Positions 43,288 through 52,871 of a stretch of 64,000 nt of DNA are shown here, in pieces (the first letter of the stretch is position 1; the number at the start of each line of letters is the position of its first letter). This stretch comes from Bacteroidales bacterium UBA4116 (GTDB taxonomy: Bacteria; Bacteroidota; Bacteroidia; Bacteroidales; Tannerellaceae). The notes below the pieces were generated by a model. That model saw only the letters and a list, made by a program, of their open reading frames with translations, made no database searches and was not told the DNA's origin. The position numbers and the translations under genes are program-made. The stretch covers positions 311,479 through 375,478 of the forward strand of contig DFXE01000001.1 in NCBI GenBank assembly GCA_002381645.1, in the 5' to 3' direction.

Positions 43288-44412
43288 ATGAGAATAGCTA
43301 TATTATCACCCTTCTACCCCTACCGTGGAGGTATCGCACAATTTAGTGCAATGCTATACAATCAGTTAATTAATGAAGGCCATCAAGTTGAGGCTTTTAA
43401 TTTCAAGCGTTTATATCCGGATTTTTTATTCCCGGGTAAAACGCAATATGTTGATGAAAACGATGAGGCTATCCGAATAAATACGATTCGCCTGTTAGAT
43501 AGTATTAACCCGTTATCCTTTTCAAAAACTGTCCGGGCCATAAAGGATTTCAATCCGGATGTCTTGATCATAAGTTACTGGATGTCTTTTTTCGTCCCCG
43601 GTTATGCCCATATTGCAAACCAGATGAAAAAGCATTCTAAAATAATTGTACTTTTACATAATGCGATACCACACGAACCGAATTTTTTTGATAAACCTTT
43701 AGCTTCTTTACTTTTTAAACAGGCGGATGGGTTTATTGTATTAAGCGAAAATGTACGTGAAGAGTTGCAACAGTTATCTCCAGATGCGAAGTATATGCTT
43801 AATCCACATCCTTTATACAATAACTACGGAGAGAAGATTACTAAAGGGGAAGCTTGTAATAAACTTAATATTGACAGCAATAAAAAGAATCTACTCTTTT
43901 TTGGCCTTATCCGTGATTATAAAGGATTAGATTTACTAATTGAAGCTGTTGGAAAATTAGATGGTAGTTATCAATTAATCATTGCGGGAGAGTCTTACGG
44001 AAGTTTTGATAAGTACTCCAATCAAATCAAAGAATCTGAGGCCTCTAAACGTATATTTGTATTTAATAAATATATTAGTGATAAGGATATACCCATATAC
44101 TTTTCCGCCGCCGATGCATTGATTCTCCCTTATAAATCGGCGACACAAAGTGGAGTAGTCTCAATTGGCTATCATTATGACCTCCCTATGCTTAGTACTC
44201 CGGTTGGAGATTTTAAACAAAGTATTGAAATACCAGGAACAGGTATTGTAGTGGATGATATATCGTCTAAAGCCATTTATAAAGGTATTGAAGACCTATT
44301 TAAGCCCGAAGAACAAGCCAGATTCCATCACAACATATCATTACAAAAAAAAGCTCTTTCATGGGATGTACTCACGAAAAAGCTTCTTCATTTTATTAAT
44401 GAGGAAATTTAA
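43288..44412 (+). CDS. GT4-family glycosyltransferase
   Basis: A 374-residue GT-B enzyme. The N-terminal domain starts ILSPFYPYRGGIAQFSAML with the Gly-Gly acceptor loop. The C-terminal domain has LLFFGLIRDYKGLDLLIEA near 205 and the GT4 donor-site region YKSATQSGVVSIGYHYDLP, with Glu replaced by Gln-Ser at the usual EGF/EG position. It transfers a sugar from a nucleotide donor onto a growing glycan in the cytoplasm. It is the last gene of the ahcY/heptose run and overlaps the convergent YfhO gene by 4 bases. Confidence 0.85.
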   Translation: MRIAILSPFYPYRGGIAQFSAMLYNQLINEGHQVEAFNFKRLYPDFLFPGKTQYVDENDEAIRINTIRLLDSINPLSFSKTVRAIKDFNPDVLIISYWMSFFVPGYAHIANQMKKHSKIIVLLHNAIPHEPNFFDKPLASLLFKQADGFIVLSENVREELQQLSPDAKYMLNPHPLYNNYGEKITKGEACNKLNIDSNKKNLLFFGLIRDYKGLDLLIEAVGKLDGSYQLIIAGESYGSFDKYSNQIKESEASKRIFVFNKYISDKDIPIYFSAADALILPYKSATQSGVVSIGYHYDLPMLSTPVGDFKQSIEIPGTGIVVDDISSKAIYKGIEDLFKPEEQARFHHNISLQKKALSWDVLTKKLLHFINEEI

Positions 44413-46925
44413 TTTTCAGACTGCTTTGCCCTTAAAGATTTCCATATAGAATATCCTATAGCTACTATTATCAAAAATAAAATCAGGAAAGAACTATACC
44501 TGCTTATTGCAAAGGTCATTAAGTAAGTATCCGGTTCAAATTCGAAAACCACTTCATGCTCGCCCGCAGGTATCCGCATGGCACGTAAGGTCCAGTCAGC
44601 CCGGAAATGATCTGCCGGATTTCCATCTATATATGCTTTCCAACCCGGCTGGTAATAGATTTCAGAAAAAACGGCAAGTTGTTCGGAAGTTGATTTTGAG
44701 GAATAAACCAATCGATTAGGTTTATAGGTATCGAGTACAATTGAAGCCGCAGAGTCTACTTGAGGAGTAAAACCGTTTATATCCGCAGAAAAGCGTTTGT
44801 CAACTACCGCAACATCCAAAGGGTTTTTAATATCTAAAGCAAGTATTTCTTCATCCGCATTCTCAACCACATCAATCGAAGGGACAAACCAAGCATTACC
44901 AAATGCATAAGGATTTCTCAAAGGGGGGTGTTCAGGATTATAAATAATATACCGTGTGTTAAGCATATTTAATGTAGGTGTATTCAGAAATACTGATAAA
45001 ATATCCTGTTGATTGGTGGCCCTGTTAAATGATTCGGCAATATATGATATTTCCTTATTTAACCGATGTTCAATCAGTTCCTGATACCTTCTTAGTTTTG
45101 CGGCATGATAACCACCGATAGACTTATGAAAGTAAGATGTGTACGTTTCAGTAAACGGGCTGGTAGAAAGATTCAATACCCGGAACGAAGGATCCTTATC
45201 CTTTAAAATTTCATTATCAGCCACTGAAGCTTTAAAATTATCATGTAAGGTTTGCCTTGTGAAATTGTCATCATTTAAATAACGTTTGTCTACACTCCAA
45301 AGGTCAGCTAAAATCAGTAAGACCATTCCTATACTGACAAATGTAGCCTTTTTCTTTTTATCCTTTGATTTCATGAACCAAAATAAAAGTGCTGCTCCGG
45401 CTAAAATAAATAGGAGAGAACGGAGTGCATCCGCAGACGCCAATGAAGCACGATCTTCAATCAAAGCAGAATAATACCAACCCGGCACCTGGTTCAGGAA
45501 TTGAGCATCATATGAAGATTGAAAATTTAAAAACAGGGAAGGCATTATCCACATAAGTAAACAAATACCACCTGTAATTCCTAAAGACCATATGAATGCT
45601 TTCTTTAATTTGTTATCGTCTACTTTTTGTTTTAGTATAATATTTAAACCCCAAATGCCTATTAAGGGAAACAGTAATCCTGGTATTACTAGCGCAGTTT
45701 CGGGAGTTCGGAATTTATTGTAGCCGGGAAGATAATGAAACATTATGTTATTGAATGTGTCAAAATTCTTTCCTAATGCAAGGAAAACGAAAAATATTCC
45801 CCCTGCAAACATCCACCATTTTATTGGATTTTTTATCACAAACATTCCCAGAATAAAAAGAAAACATATAATAGCTCCGAAATAAACAGGTCCGGATGTA
45901 AACATTTTCTCACCCCAGTATGTAGGGGCCTGTATTTTATTACCTTGAATCTGTGCCCCGTTTTTCCGGTATTCTTTATACAATTCAGAAGAACTGTCTA
46001 GTGTTCCCCCTGAGCTACCACCATAAGCATTTGGAATTAATAAAGTAAACAATTCCTTTACGCCATAACTCCATTCAAAGGCGTAATCTTTATCCAAGCC
46101 GGAAGAGGGTTTCTCTGTATTATCCGAAGATGATGCCACAGTTAATTCAGTAGGTCCACGCAAACTGGTTTTACTCATTTCCAGATTAGAATATAAGTTA
46201 GATAAATTGGGCAAAACTGCAATTACAACACAAACGGCCATTAAGCCGGTTATTTTTACCAGATCTTTATAGTTCTTTTGAATGATCTCCTGATAAAGAA
46301 ATCCGATATAAATGAAAAAACAGAATATAGCAAGATAATATGTAATCTGTGGATGATTATCTAAGATGGAAAGTGCAATCCCAATAATAAATAATATACT
46401 GCCCCATAAAAGTTTTCTTTTAAAGAGAAGGGCCATCCCTGCTAATGTTAAAGGCATATAAGCTATTACATATGCCTTCGATACATGTCCGGCTGCAATT
46501 ATGATTATATTATAAGAAGCAAATGCATACGCCAATGCACCGGCTACGGCCAGCCAACGGTTAACACCCATTACATTCATCAGTATAAAAAAACAAATCA
46601 GTCCGGTTAAAACCATTCCTGCACCCATATAATCTATTTGCTGAATTAAATGGACAATATATAGTAAAGGGTTCGATGGTGTTCCCGGCATCCCTACCTG
46701 ATAAGCCGGCATTCCTGAGAACATTGACCCCAACCACTCAGAAACTTTTCCTTCTTTGTTATAATAATCAGACAATTCCTGCACCATCCCGATAAACTTC
46801 ATGGAATCGGTTTGTTGTATAACTTTCCCATCGATTACAGAAGGTGAAAAATAGATTGTAACTAATCCAATGAATACGACAAATACGATCAAGTACCAAC
46901 CGTATTTCTTTAATAAATCTTGCAT
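44409..46925 (-). CDS. YfhO-family membrane protein
   Basis: An 838-residue polytopic protein with about 13 helices and a large extracytoplasmic C-terminal domain (about 540-800) ending in a last helix near 810-828. It matches Bacteroidetes YfhO proteins: SWLGSMFSGMPAYQVG near 60 and GGYHAAKLRRYQELIEH near 600. The distal part has IYYQPGWKAYIDG and RAMRIPAGEHEVVFEFEP. The family is predicted to be a GT-C type glycosyltransferase acting on lipid-linked or envelope glycans; in Firmicutes it glycosylates teichoic acid. It is convergent with one glycan operon and divergent from the next, so it fits polysaccharide assembly. Confidence 0.87.
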   Translation of the reverse strand: MQDLLKKYGWYLIVFVVFIGLVTIYFSPSVIDGKVIQQTDSMKFIGMVQELSDYYNKEGKVSEWLGSMFSGMPAYQVGMPGTPSNPLLYIVHLIQQIDYMGAGMVLTGLICFFILMNVMGVNRWLAVAGALAYAFASYNIIIIAAGHVSKAYVIAYMPLTLAGMALLFKRKLLWGSILFIIGIALSILDNHPQITYYLAIFCFFIYIGFLYQEIIQKNYKDLVKITGLMAVCVVIAVLPNLSNLYSNLEMSKTSLRGPTELTVASSSDNTEKPSSGLDKDYAFEWSYGVKELFTLLIPNAYGGSSGGTLDSSSELYKEYRKNGAQIQGNKIQAPTYWGEKMFTSGPVYFGAIICFLFILGMFVIKNPIKWWMFAGGIFFVFLALGKNFDTFNNIMFHYLPGYNKFRTPETALVIPGLLFPLIGIWGLNIILKQKVDDNKLKKAFIWSLGITGGICLLMWIMPSLFLNFQSSYDAQFLNQVPGWYYSALIEDRASLASADALRSLLFILAGAALLFWFMKSKDKKKKATFVSIGMVLLILADLWSVDKRYLNDDNFTRQTLHDNFKASVADNEILKDKDPSFRVLNLSTSPFTETYTSYFHKSIGGYHAAKLRRYQELIEHRLNKEISYIAESFNRATNQQDILSVFLNTPTLNMLNTRYIIYNPEHPPLRNPYAFGNAWFVPSIDVVENADEEILALDIKNPLDVAVVDKRFSADINGFTPQVDSAASIVLDTYKPNRLVYSSKSTSEQLAVFSEIYYQPGWKAYIDGNPADHFRADWTLRAMRIPAGEHEVVFEFEPDTYLMTFAISRYSSFLILFLIIVAIGYSIWKSLRAKQSEN

Positions 46926-46947
46926 GACGATTTTTTTATATCCAACG

Positions 46948-46955
46948 CAAAAGTA
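46948..46955 (-). promoter_or_regulatory. Candidate -7 element for the YfhO gene
   Basis: The minus strand reads TACTTTTG (exact TAnnTTTG), 22 bases upstream of the ATG at 46925. No clear -33 was found. Confidence 0.5.
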
Positions 46956-47003
46956 GAAGAATTATTTGGATAGTTAATTAAATGAGGTTAAAATAAAATG
47001 CTA

Positions 47004-47011
47004 TATATTTG
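47004..47011 (+). promoter_or_regulatory. Candidate -7 element for the plus-strand glycosyltransferase
   Basis: TATATTTG matches TAnnTTTG and lies 20 bases before the ATG at 47032. No -33 TTTG is present at the usual distance. Confidence 0.4.
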
Positions 47012-47031
47012 TTCTTCAATACAAATTGCGG

Positions 47032-48126
47032 ATGAAACAATTACTTTTCATTAGATATCGTAAGCCCGGTGAAGTGGATGCTGGAGGTGAACAAGGTACC
47101 AATACAAATTATAATGTACTATGCCAGTTGTTAGGAAAGGAAAATATCACTGTATATTATATTCATGAAAATCATAATTCGCAAAAACTTTTATTGAATG
47201 GTTTTTCCGTTTTTTCAAACTTCAGAAAAGGATATTATTACGGCTTATCGCCTCAGATAGTGAATGATATTTGCATTTTGGCTCAGGATTATTTAAATGT
47301 TTTCATCGACAGAAGCATTTTTGGAATTATCGCCAAAGAATTGAGACAAAGAAACTACCAAGGAAAAATAATTACATTTTTTCATAATGTTGAATCTGTA
47401 TATTTTGCAGCTAAGATCAGCAGATACGCCCCATGGCGACATTTGGTGATTGATTGTGTTACAAAAAATGATCGAATGTCCTGTGATTATTCTGACACGA
47501 TCATTGCACTCAATAAAAGAGATAAACAGGAAATAGAAAACCGTTACAAAAGATCGCCGGATATTTTATCTCCTGTTGTCCTAAAGGATAAATATAACTT
47601 ATCTGGTTATCCAAACAGCTTAACGAAAAAAAATCCTGTATGCCTTTTTCTAGGTACTTATTTTCCAATGAATGTGAAAGGTATACTCTGGTTTGTGAGA
47701 AATGTGCTTCCTCATGTGAATATCCAATTACAAATCATTGGTAAAGGAATGAACGCTATTGTTCCTAAGGTTCGGAAATACTCCAATGTTACTGTTTTTT
47801 CCGATGTAATTGACTTGAAGCCATTTATTGAAGAGGCTGATTTTATGCTTCTACCTATTTTTGAAGGGAGTGGAATGAAAGTGAAAACTTGCGAAGCACT
47901 TATGTATGGGAAGAACATAATCGGAACTGATGAAGCATTTGAAGGATACGATTTAGATTTTAAAAGGGTGGGTGCATGTTGTAATTCGATAGAAGAATTC
48001 ATAAAATCAATTGAATATTTTAATGATAATCCTTTACCGATATTTAATGATTATTCAAGAAGCAGGTTCCTTGAGGATTATTCTGAAGATGTAAGAAAAA
48101 AAGCATTCAAAACAATTTTTCAATAA
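47032..48126 (+). CDS. GT4-like glycosyltransferase
   Basis: A 364-residue GT-B protein from the ATG at 47032 (MKQLLFIRYRKP); a TTG two codons upstream is less likely. An early Gly-Gly acceptor loop is DAGGEQGTNTNYNVL. The C-terminal half has VCLFLGTYFPMNVKGILWFV near 205, QIIGKGM near 238, and the donor-site segment PIFEGSGMKVKTCEALMYGK near 279, where Glu and Ser contact the sugar nucleotide. The role is transfer of a sugar in surface polysaccharide synthesis. It is the only plus-strand gene of this locus and ends with a 7-base overlap with the convergent CgeB-like gene. Confidence 0.85.
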   Translation: MKQLLFIRYRKPGEVDAGGEQGTNTNYNVLCQLLGKENITVYYIHENHNSQKLLLNGFSVFSNFRKGYYYGLSPQIVNDICILAQDYLNVFIDRSIFGIIAKELRQRNYQGKIITFFHNVESVYFAAKISRYAPWRHLVIDCVTKNDRMSCDYSDTIIALNKRDKQEIENRYKRSPDILSPVVLKDKYNLSGYPNSLTKKNPVCLFLGTYFPMNVKGILWFVRNVLPHVNIQLQIIGKGMNAIVPKVRKYSNVTVFSDVIDLKPFIEEADFMLLPIFEGSGMKVKTCEALMYGKNIIGTDEAFEGYDLDFKRVGACCNSIEEFIKSIEYFNDNPLPIFNDYSRSRFLEDYSEDVRKKAFKTIFQ

Positions 48127-49124
48127 ATTATATCCAGAACTTCTTTTATCCTGTTTACAAAGGTATGATTATTAATAACATTATTATACGCTTTCTCTAT
48201 CTGTTCGCTAGTATCATGGTTTAAGTAAAAGCTGATCAAATCGATCATTTCATCTTTTGAATGATACATCGCGATTTCTTTATCTGGAAAAGTTTCTTCA
48301 ATATATGGATTCCAATCACTTAACTGAAAAGATTTAGAACCGGCAATTTCAAATACTTTTGGATTTGCTCCTTCTTTTGATTGTTCGTGATGAATATTAA
48401 CACATATTTTGGCTCTATTATAAAGTAAGTTAACTTTTTGGGGAGAAATATTTTTATTTTTATATATATCTCTTTTTTCCCTAAACAACCATTTTACTGG
48501 ATTTTTATAAATAGGCTTATAAATACCATAAATTTGTATATTAAAGTGTTTGAAATGATTGACTATACTATTTATTAATTCTATCCTTTTAGGATAACCA
48601 TATAACATGCCAACAAATAATATGTCAATGTCTTTATTTAATGATAAAGGTTTATAAATAGATGTATCACAAGCCTGAGGAAGAAAATAGGCTTTCGTTC
48701 CTTTTCTTTCAAGCGTCGTTACATCTGTTTTATCAAAACAAAAATAAGCATCTACCATATTTGCTAATAGTGCAGATCCCGAATGACGATACAAACCATC
48801 AAGAAGCCATATAACTACTTTAGATTTTGTTTTAAAATATTTAATAGTATCAGGATCTATAATATCACCATTGTAAATAAAAACAAGCTCAGGGAGATAT
48901 GAATCAAATTCACGACATATATATTGGTTAAACAATAACTTACCTTTAGAAATCAAATTATTTGGAGTAAATATTTTACTTATAACGGCATTTCTGATAT
49001 TAAAAGGATGAACAGGTTCATCATAGGATAGAATTTTAGTATCATAGCCAAGTTTATTAAAGGCTCTACTAATACTATTATTATAATAAAAAAAAGAAGG
49101 ACCAATAATTAAATTTTTTTTCAT
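48120..49124 (-). CDS. CgeB-like glycosyltransferase
   Basis: A 334-residue protein that resembles the CgeB/Glyco_trans_1_2 group: VVIWLLDGLYRHSG near 97, ADDI-like FCFDKTDVTTLERKGTKAYFL near 128, DILFVGMLYGYPKRIELI near 165, and the C-terminal NIHHEQSKEGANPKVFEIAGSK with the conserved Asn and Glu. It is the last gene of the 12-gene minus-strand operon and overlaps the methyltransferase gene by 4 bases. The sugar transferred is unknown. Codon use is strongly AT-rich like the rest of the operon. Confidence 0.72.
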   Translation of the reverse strand: MKKNLIIGPSFFYYNNSISRAFNKLGYDTKILSYDEPVHPFNIRNAVISKIFTPNNLISKGKLLFNQYICREFDSYLPELVFIYNGDIIDPDTIKYFKTKSKVVIWLLDGLYRHSGSALLANMVDAYFCFDKTDVTTLERKGTKAYFLPQACDTSIYKPLSLNKDIDILFVGMLYGYPKRIELINSIVNHFKHFNIQIYGIYKPIYKNPVKWLFREKRDIYKNKNISPQKVNLLYNRAKICVNIHHEQSKEGANPKVFEIAGSKSFQLSDWNPYIEETFPDKEIAMYHSKDEMIDLISFYLNHDTSEQIEKAYNNVINNHTFVNRIKEVLDIIY

Positions 49125-49777
49125 CTTATTCTATCATAAGATTTAAATACGCATGCAAATTGTAAATATTGTGACTCTCTGAAACCTAAGATGAAAAGAA
49201 TAAAATTCAAAATTCTACCTTTTAAAGTACTATTTTTGTTAATACCTTCTATATACAATAACTCAAATCCCAGTTCATTTACAAAATTTTCTATACTTTT
49301 TTTAGTGAAAAATCTTAAGTGTGTTTTATCTAAAATACCACTGTCAACATACTTCCAATCTCTTTTTATAAGCAAATTATATATATTTTGCCAGAATAAG
49401 ACATTCGGTATTGAACATACAAAAGAACCGGTATCTGTTAATTTCGATTCAAGCTTTTTTAACATTTTCCATGGGTCCACCATGTGTTCTATTACATCAT
49501 TACAAATGATACAATCGAAATAATTATCAGGTAGTAGTTCAATAACATCTTCAATAGGACCAATTAGAACTTTTGACAATTTATCTTTAGCTAATAATGC
49601 GGATTGTTGATCTAATTCAACTCCCCAAATCTCCCGTGACTCATCTTTAAGTTGAGAAGCAAATAATCCTTCACCACAGCCTATATCTAAAATTCTATTA
49701 CTGGCTTTAGGTATAAATTCTAACATTTCACCCCGGGTATGACAAAAGTAATTTTCTTTTGAATCGCTTCTATGCAT
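49121..49777 (-). CDS. Class I SAM-dependent methyltransferase
   Basis: A 218-residue enzyme. The SAM-binding loop is RILDIGCGEGLFASQL (28-43), the acidic end of beta-2 is GVELDQQSA, and DCIICNDVIEHM is near 88, followed by SFVCSIPNV. It is of the UbiG/methyltransferase-11/23 type and probably adds a methyl group to a sugar or a lipid-linked glycan. It overlaps the glycosyltransferase gene before it by 8 bases and the next by 4 bases. Confidence 0.85.
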   Translation of the reverse strand: MHRSDSKENYFCHTRGEMLEFIPKASNRILDIGCGEGLFASQLKDESREIWGVELDQQSALLAKDKLSKVLIGPIEDVIELLPDNYFDCIICNDVIEHMVDPWKMLKKLESKLTDTGSFVCSIPNVLFWQNIYNLLIKRDWKYVDSGILDKTHLRFFTKKSIENFVNELGFELLYIEGINKNSTLKGRILNFILFILGFRESQYLQFACVFKSYDRIR

Positions 49778-50903
49778 TAATTTGTGATATTTTTTTATGC
49801 AAAACTTCTAAATTATTTTCCCAATAATATTCTTTCGACTTATTAATTATCTTATTATAAATTAAAGCTATTCTTTTTTCATCATTTATAATTTCCTGCA
49901 ATTTTACTCGCATATCATTTTCATTTTTTATTATACTACCGATAGAGTTACCATCAGTAATTTCATCTGCAGGTGATATTTCGGTAGTAATAATATAATT
50001 ACCAAAATATAAAGCCTCAACAAGTACTATACCAAAACTTTCCCACTTAGATGTTAAACAAAAAATTTTAGCCTTATTATACCAACTATAAAGTTCTACT
50101 CTATCATCAATTGATCCTACAAAAGAAACTATATTTACTAAATGTGGATTCTGATTATAGAATTTATCAATTTTACATTCAAAATCCTTTTCAACAGGAC
50201 CAATAAAGGCTACCTTCCAGCTTTTTAAATCAATCTTAGATAATACATCCAATAACATCTCATGATTTTTTTCAGAAATTCCAATCCTTCCAACTGTTAT
50301 TATAAGATTTTCCTTTTCATTATAATTCCTTATCGAAATGTGGTTATGCATAATAAACTTATCATCTATTCCATTAGGTAATTTAATTAATTTATTTCTT
50401 AAAATAGGATATTCAGACAATAAATAATTACCAACAAATTTTAATTCATAAGATGCTATAGAGAGAATATATTTATAAAATAACGAAAATATATATTTCT
50501 TTATTGATGTTATTGTTTGTTTATATTTATCAATATTTATATCTAGTTTTACATAAAGAACTCCTGATGGATTCATTAATCTGTATATTATTCCATAAAC
50601 TAAAGTCGCTTGGGTATTATGATATAAATTAAGCACATGTATATTGTGCGAATATTTCAATAAATAAACTATAACCTTTAAAGAAGGTTTAGTAAATATA
50701 TATTTTTTATCTTTTGGTAAAAAATAAATTTTCAATCCCTTTACTTCTCTTTCCAATGCTTCATATTTTTCTTCATTTTTGAAAGTCACCAATGTGGAAT
50801 CATATCCAAAATCTCTGTATAATATGTATGGAATCATACCAACATCCTTCATTAAATGAACGTTATATGAAAGGGGGAAAATAGTATGAAATCTTTTTTT
50901 CAT
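49770..50903 (-). CDS. GT4-family glycosyltransferase
   Basis: A 377-residue GT-B protein. The N-terminal half has HVLNLYHNTQATLVYGI near 95. The C-terminal GT4 domain has LIITVGRIGISEKNHEMLLD near 202, VAFIGPVEKDF near 235, and the donor-site SKWESFGIVLVEALYFG near 291, with both glutamates of the E-x7-E motif. Assigned to surface-glycan synthesis by context. It overlaps both neighbours (4 and 8 bases). Specificity is unknown. Confidence 0.88.
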   Translation of the reverse strand: MKKRFHTIFPLSYNVHLMKDVGMIPYILYRDFGYDSTLVTFKNEEKYEALEREVKGLKIYFLPKDKKYIFTKPSLKVIVYLLKYSHNIHVLNLYHNTQATLVYGIIYRLMNPSGVLYVKLDINIDKYKQTITSIKKYIFSLFYKYILSIASYELKFVGNYLLSEYPILRNKLIKLPNGIDDKFIMHNHISIRNYNEKENLIITVGRIGISEKNHEMLLDVLSKIDLKSWKVAFIGPVEKDFECKIDKFYNQNPHLVNIVSFVGSIDDRVELYSWYNKAKIFCLTSKWESFGIVLVEALYFGNYIITTEISPADEITDGNSIGSIIKNENDMRVKLQEIINDEKRIALIYNKIINKSKEYYWENNLEVLHKKISQINA

Positions 50904-52036
50904 CTGTATGAATGGAGAATGGATATAAATGATTCTTTAAGATTTGAAATACGATTATTTTTCAAATATTCCTGAGAATTATAATTTAAATTTATATTAT
51001 TAATTAATTGCTCAATAGCATCAGCACATTCTTTTGCTGAACATGAATCTATTGATAATCCCATACGGTAATTTGTAACTATTCTATCCATATAGTACCC
51101 TTTACTTACTATAATTGGTTTATTAAACAATGCTGCTTTTGCCAACATATTACTACTATGCGGGAAATTAATATATGCAGCAAAAATGACATTACTTATA
51201 TATACTAAAGAATTAAAATCCGCCTCACTGGGAATATATTCCTTTACATACAGAAAATTTTCTTTAGTTGACAAATTATTTTTAATAAAATTTATTTCTT
51301 CTTTATTAAGTGATTCCTTTCCTGCAATTAAAAAAAAATATTTATCATTTGGGAGTATATTTGAACATTGAATAAGAGTTTCGTAACCCTTCCGTTTAGA
51401 TATATGACCCAAAAGTGATATAATTTTCCTTCCATTAGCTTTTTCCAAAACTTGTTTTGTCACATAGAAATCCATATTTGGTAAACAATCATCACTAAAA
51501 TCGGGAAAACGGATCACATTACTTTGATATTTTTTTACTTCTTCAAAAGTAAACTCATCAAGTATTCCTATAGAACAACAATATTTTGATTTTAATATGC
51601 TCCGATTATCAAAATATTTTGAAACATTCGATTTATATGAAGAGAGTAATAATCCTGAAAATTTTATTGGAAGTAACATCTCAAATAATAATTTTGGCAT
51701 TAACTCATGCATATATTCATCCATACAACAGAAAAAAACATTCTGATTTTTAGTTATCTTAGTTCTAACTTGTATAATATTATAAATTGTCCTAAATAAA
51801 TTTATAATGATAATAATTTTTTTAAATATAAAATTAGTAGGTAAATTCAATGGAGGCTTATAATAAAGTCGATTATAAACAACATTCTCTAATTTAGAAA
51901 CATTGGATTTTGAATACACCTCTATATTGCAATTTAATTCCAACAAAGTCTTAGTAAAATAATAAAGATATGTTTTGTGGTGCCCCCCTAAGTTCGGCTC
52001 AATCAGTAAAATTGATTTATCATTTAATTTGCTCAT
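50900..52036 (-). CDS. Glycosyltransferase of GT4 type (divergent)
   Basis: A 378-residue protein with a GT-B layout. It begins SILLIEPNLGGHHKTYLYYF (8-27), whose GGHHKTY loop is seen in several polysaccharide GT4 enzymes. The C-terminal half has KIISLLGHISKRKGYETLI near 207 and FFLIAGKES near 231, then HSSNMLAKAALFNKPIIVSKG near 296 in place of the usual E-x7-E. The missing first glutamate makes it an atypical member. It overlaps neighbours by 17 and 4 bases. Confidence 0.75.
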   Translation of the reverse strand: MSKLNDKSILLIEPNLGGHHKTYLYYFTKTLLELNCNIEVYSKSNVSKLENVVYNRLYYKPPLNLPTNFIFKKIIIIINLFRTIYNIIQVRTKITKNQNVFFCCMDEYMHELMPKLLFEMLLPIKFSGLLLSSYKSNVSKYFDNRSILKSKYCCSIGILDEFTFEEVKKYQSNVIRFPDFSDDCLPNMDFYVTKQVLEKANGRKIISLLGHISKRKGYETLIQCSNILPNDKYFFLIAGKESLNKEEINFIKNNLSTKENFLYVKEYIPSEADFNSLVYISNVIFAAYINFPHSSNMLAKAALFNKPIIVSKGYYMDRIVTNYRMGLSIDSCSAKECADAIEQLINNINLNYNSQEYLKNNRISNLKESFISILHSYR

Positions 52037-52871
52037 TCTTTCTCCATTCTTCCAATATTTTATTTCTCAAATCTGAGTATAAATCTTCTGCATTTCCAAA
52101 CTGATAATCCCATTTATAAACATATGACATCATGTAATACGTAAGAAATGAAAAAGCTAATGCAATAGCAGCTTTACCCTTAAAAAATGTTCTTTTTATA
52201 ATTAAAAAACGTACAAATTTTTTAAATACAATGGTAAGGGACTTATTTAATGGTTCAGGGGATAAAGCTTCTCCCCTCCAATATCGTGTATGCCTCTCAA
52301 TTATTCCTTCTGCAGATTCATGTGTAAGATGAAAATATGCTTCGTTTACTGAATTTGTCTTAATTACATATACTGTATTTGCTTCATTATTACATGCTGT
52401 ATGAACCTCTCCTCTTCTTAACTGAATGAGATTTGTTTTTATTATTTTAGTTGAAGATTCGGAAAACCATGGGGAATATTTCTCATAAATACCCAAGAAA
52501 TAACCTCTATAGGGGATATTAATTGCATCATAATCAAAGTTTTCATCTTGAATTTTATCTTTAATTTTTTGGGCTAAAAAAGGATGAATTATATCACTTG
52601 CAGTAACAGTCATACTATATTTATATTGACACTCTTCTAAATATATTTCATATTCTGAAGATGTGTAAGCTTTCCCTTCCTCTTTTGTTATTATCCTTAC
52701 ATTTGAAAACTGTGAAGCGATTTGAATAGTTCTATCATTACTACATTTATCAAGTAAAATGACTTCATCGCACCAAATTAATGAACTTAAAGTATAATAA
52801 ATTCGTTTTTCCTCATTATAAACTGGTAAAAATATAGATATTCCTTTTTTATATACCCTATTCATTTTCAT
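52020..52871 (-). CDS. GT2-like glycosyltransferase
   Basis: A 283-residue GT-A protein: ISIFLPVYNEEKRIYYTL (11-28), VILLDKCSNDRTIQIA near 38, and SMTVTASDIIHP near 86, where the expected DxD appears as ASD. Residues 205-230 form a hydrophobic stretch near the C-terminus. This subgroup is like WaaE/KdtX-type transferases. It starts within the end of the TPP gene (14-base overlap). A start at the third codon (also Met) is equally possible. Confidence 0.78.
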   Translation of the reverse strand: MKMNRVYKKGISIFLPVYNEEKRIYYTLSSLIWCDEVILLDKCSNDRTIQIASQFSNVRIITKEEGKAYTSSEYEIYLEECQYKYSMTVTASDIIHPFLAQKIKDKIQDENFDYDAINIPYRGYFLGIYEKYSPWFSESSTKIIKTNLIQLRRGEVHTACNNEANTVYVIKTNSVNEAYFHLTHESAEGIIERHTRYWRGEALSPEPLNKSLTIVFKKFVRFLIIKRTFFKGKAAIALAFSFLTYYMMSYVYKWDYQFGNAEDLYSDLRNKILEEWRKNEQIK

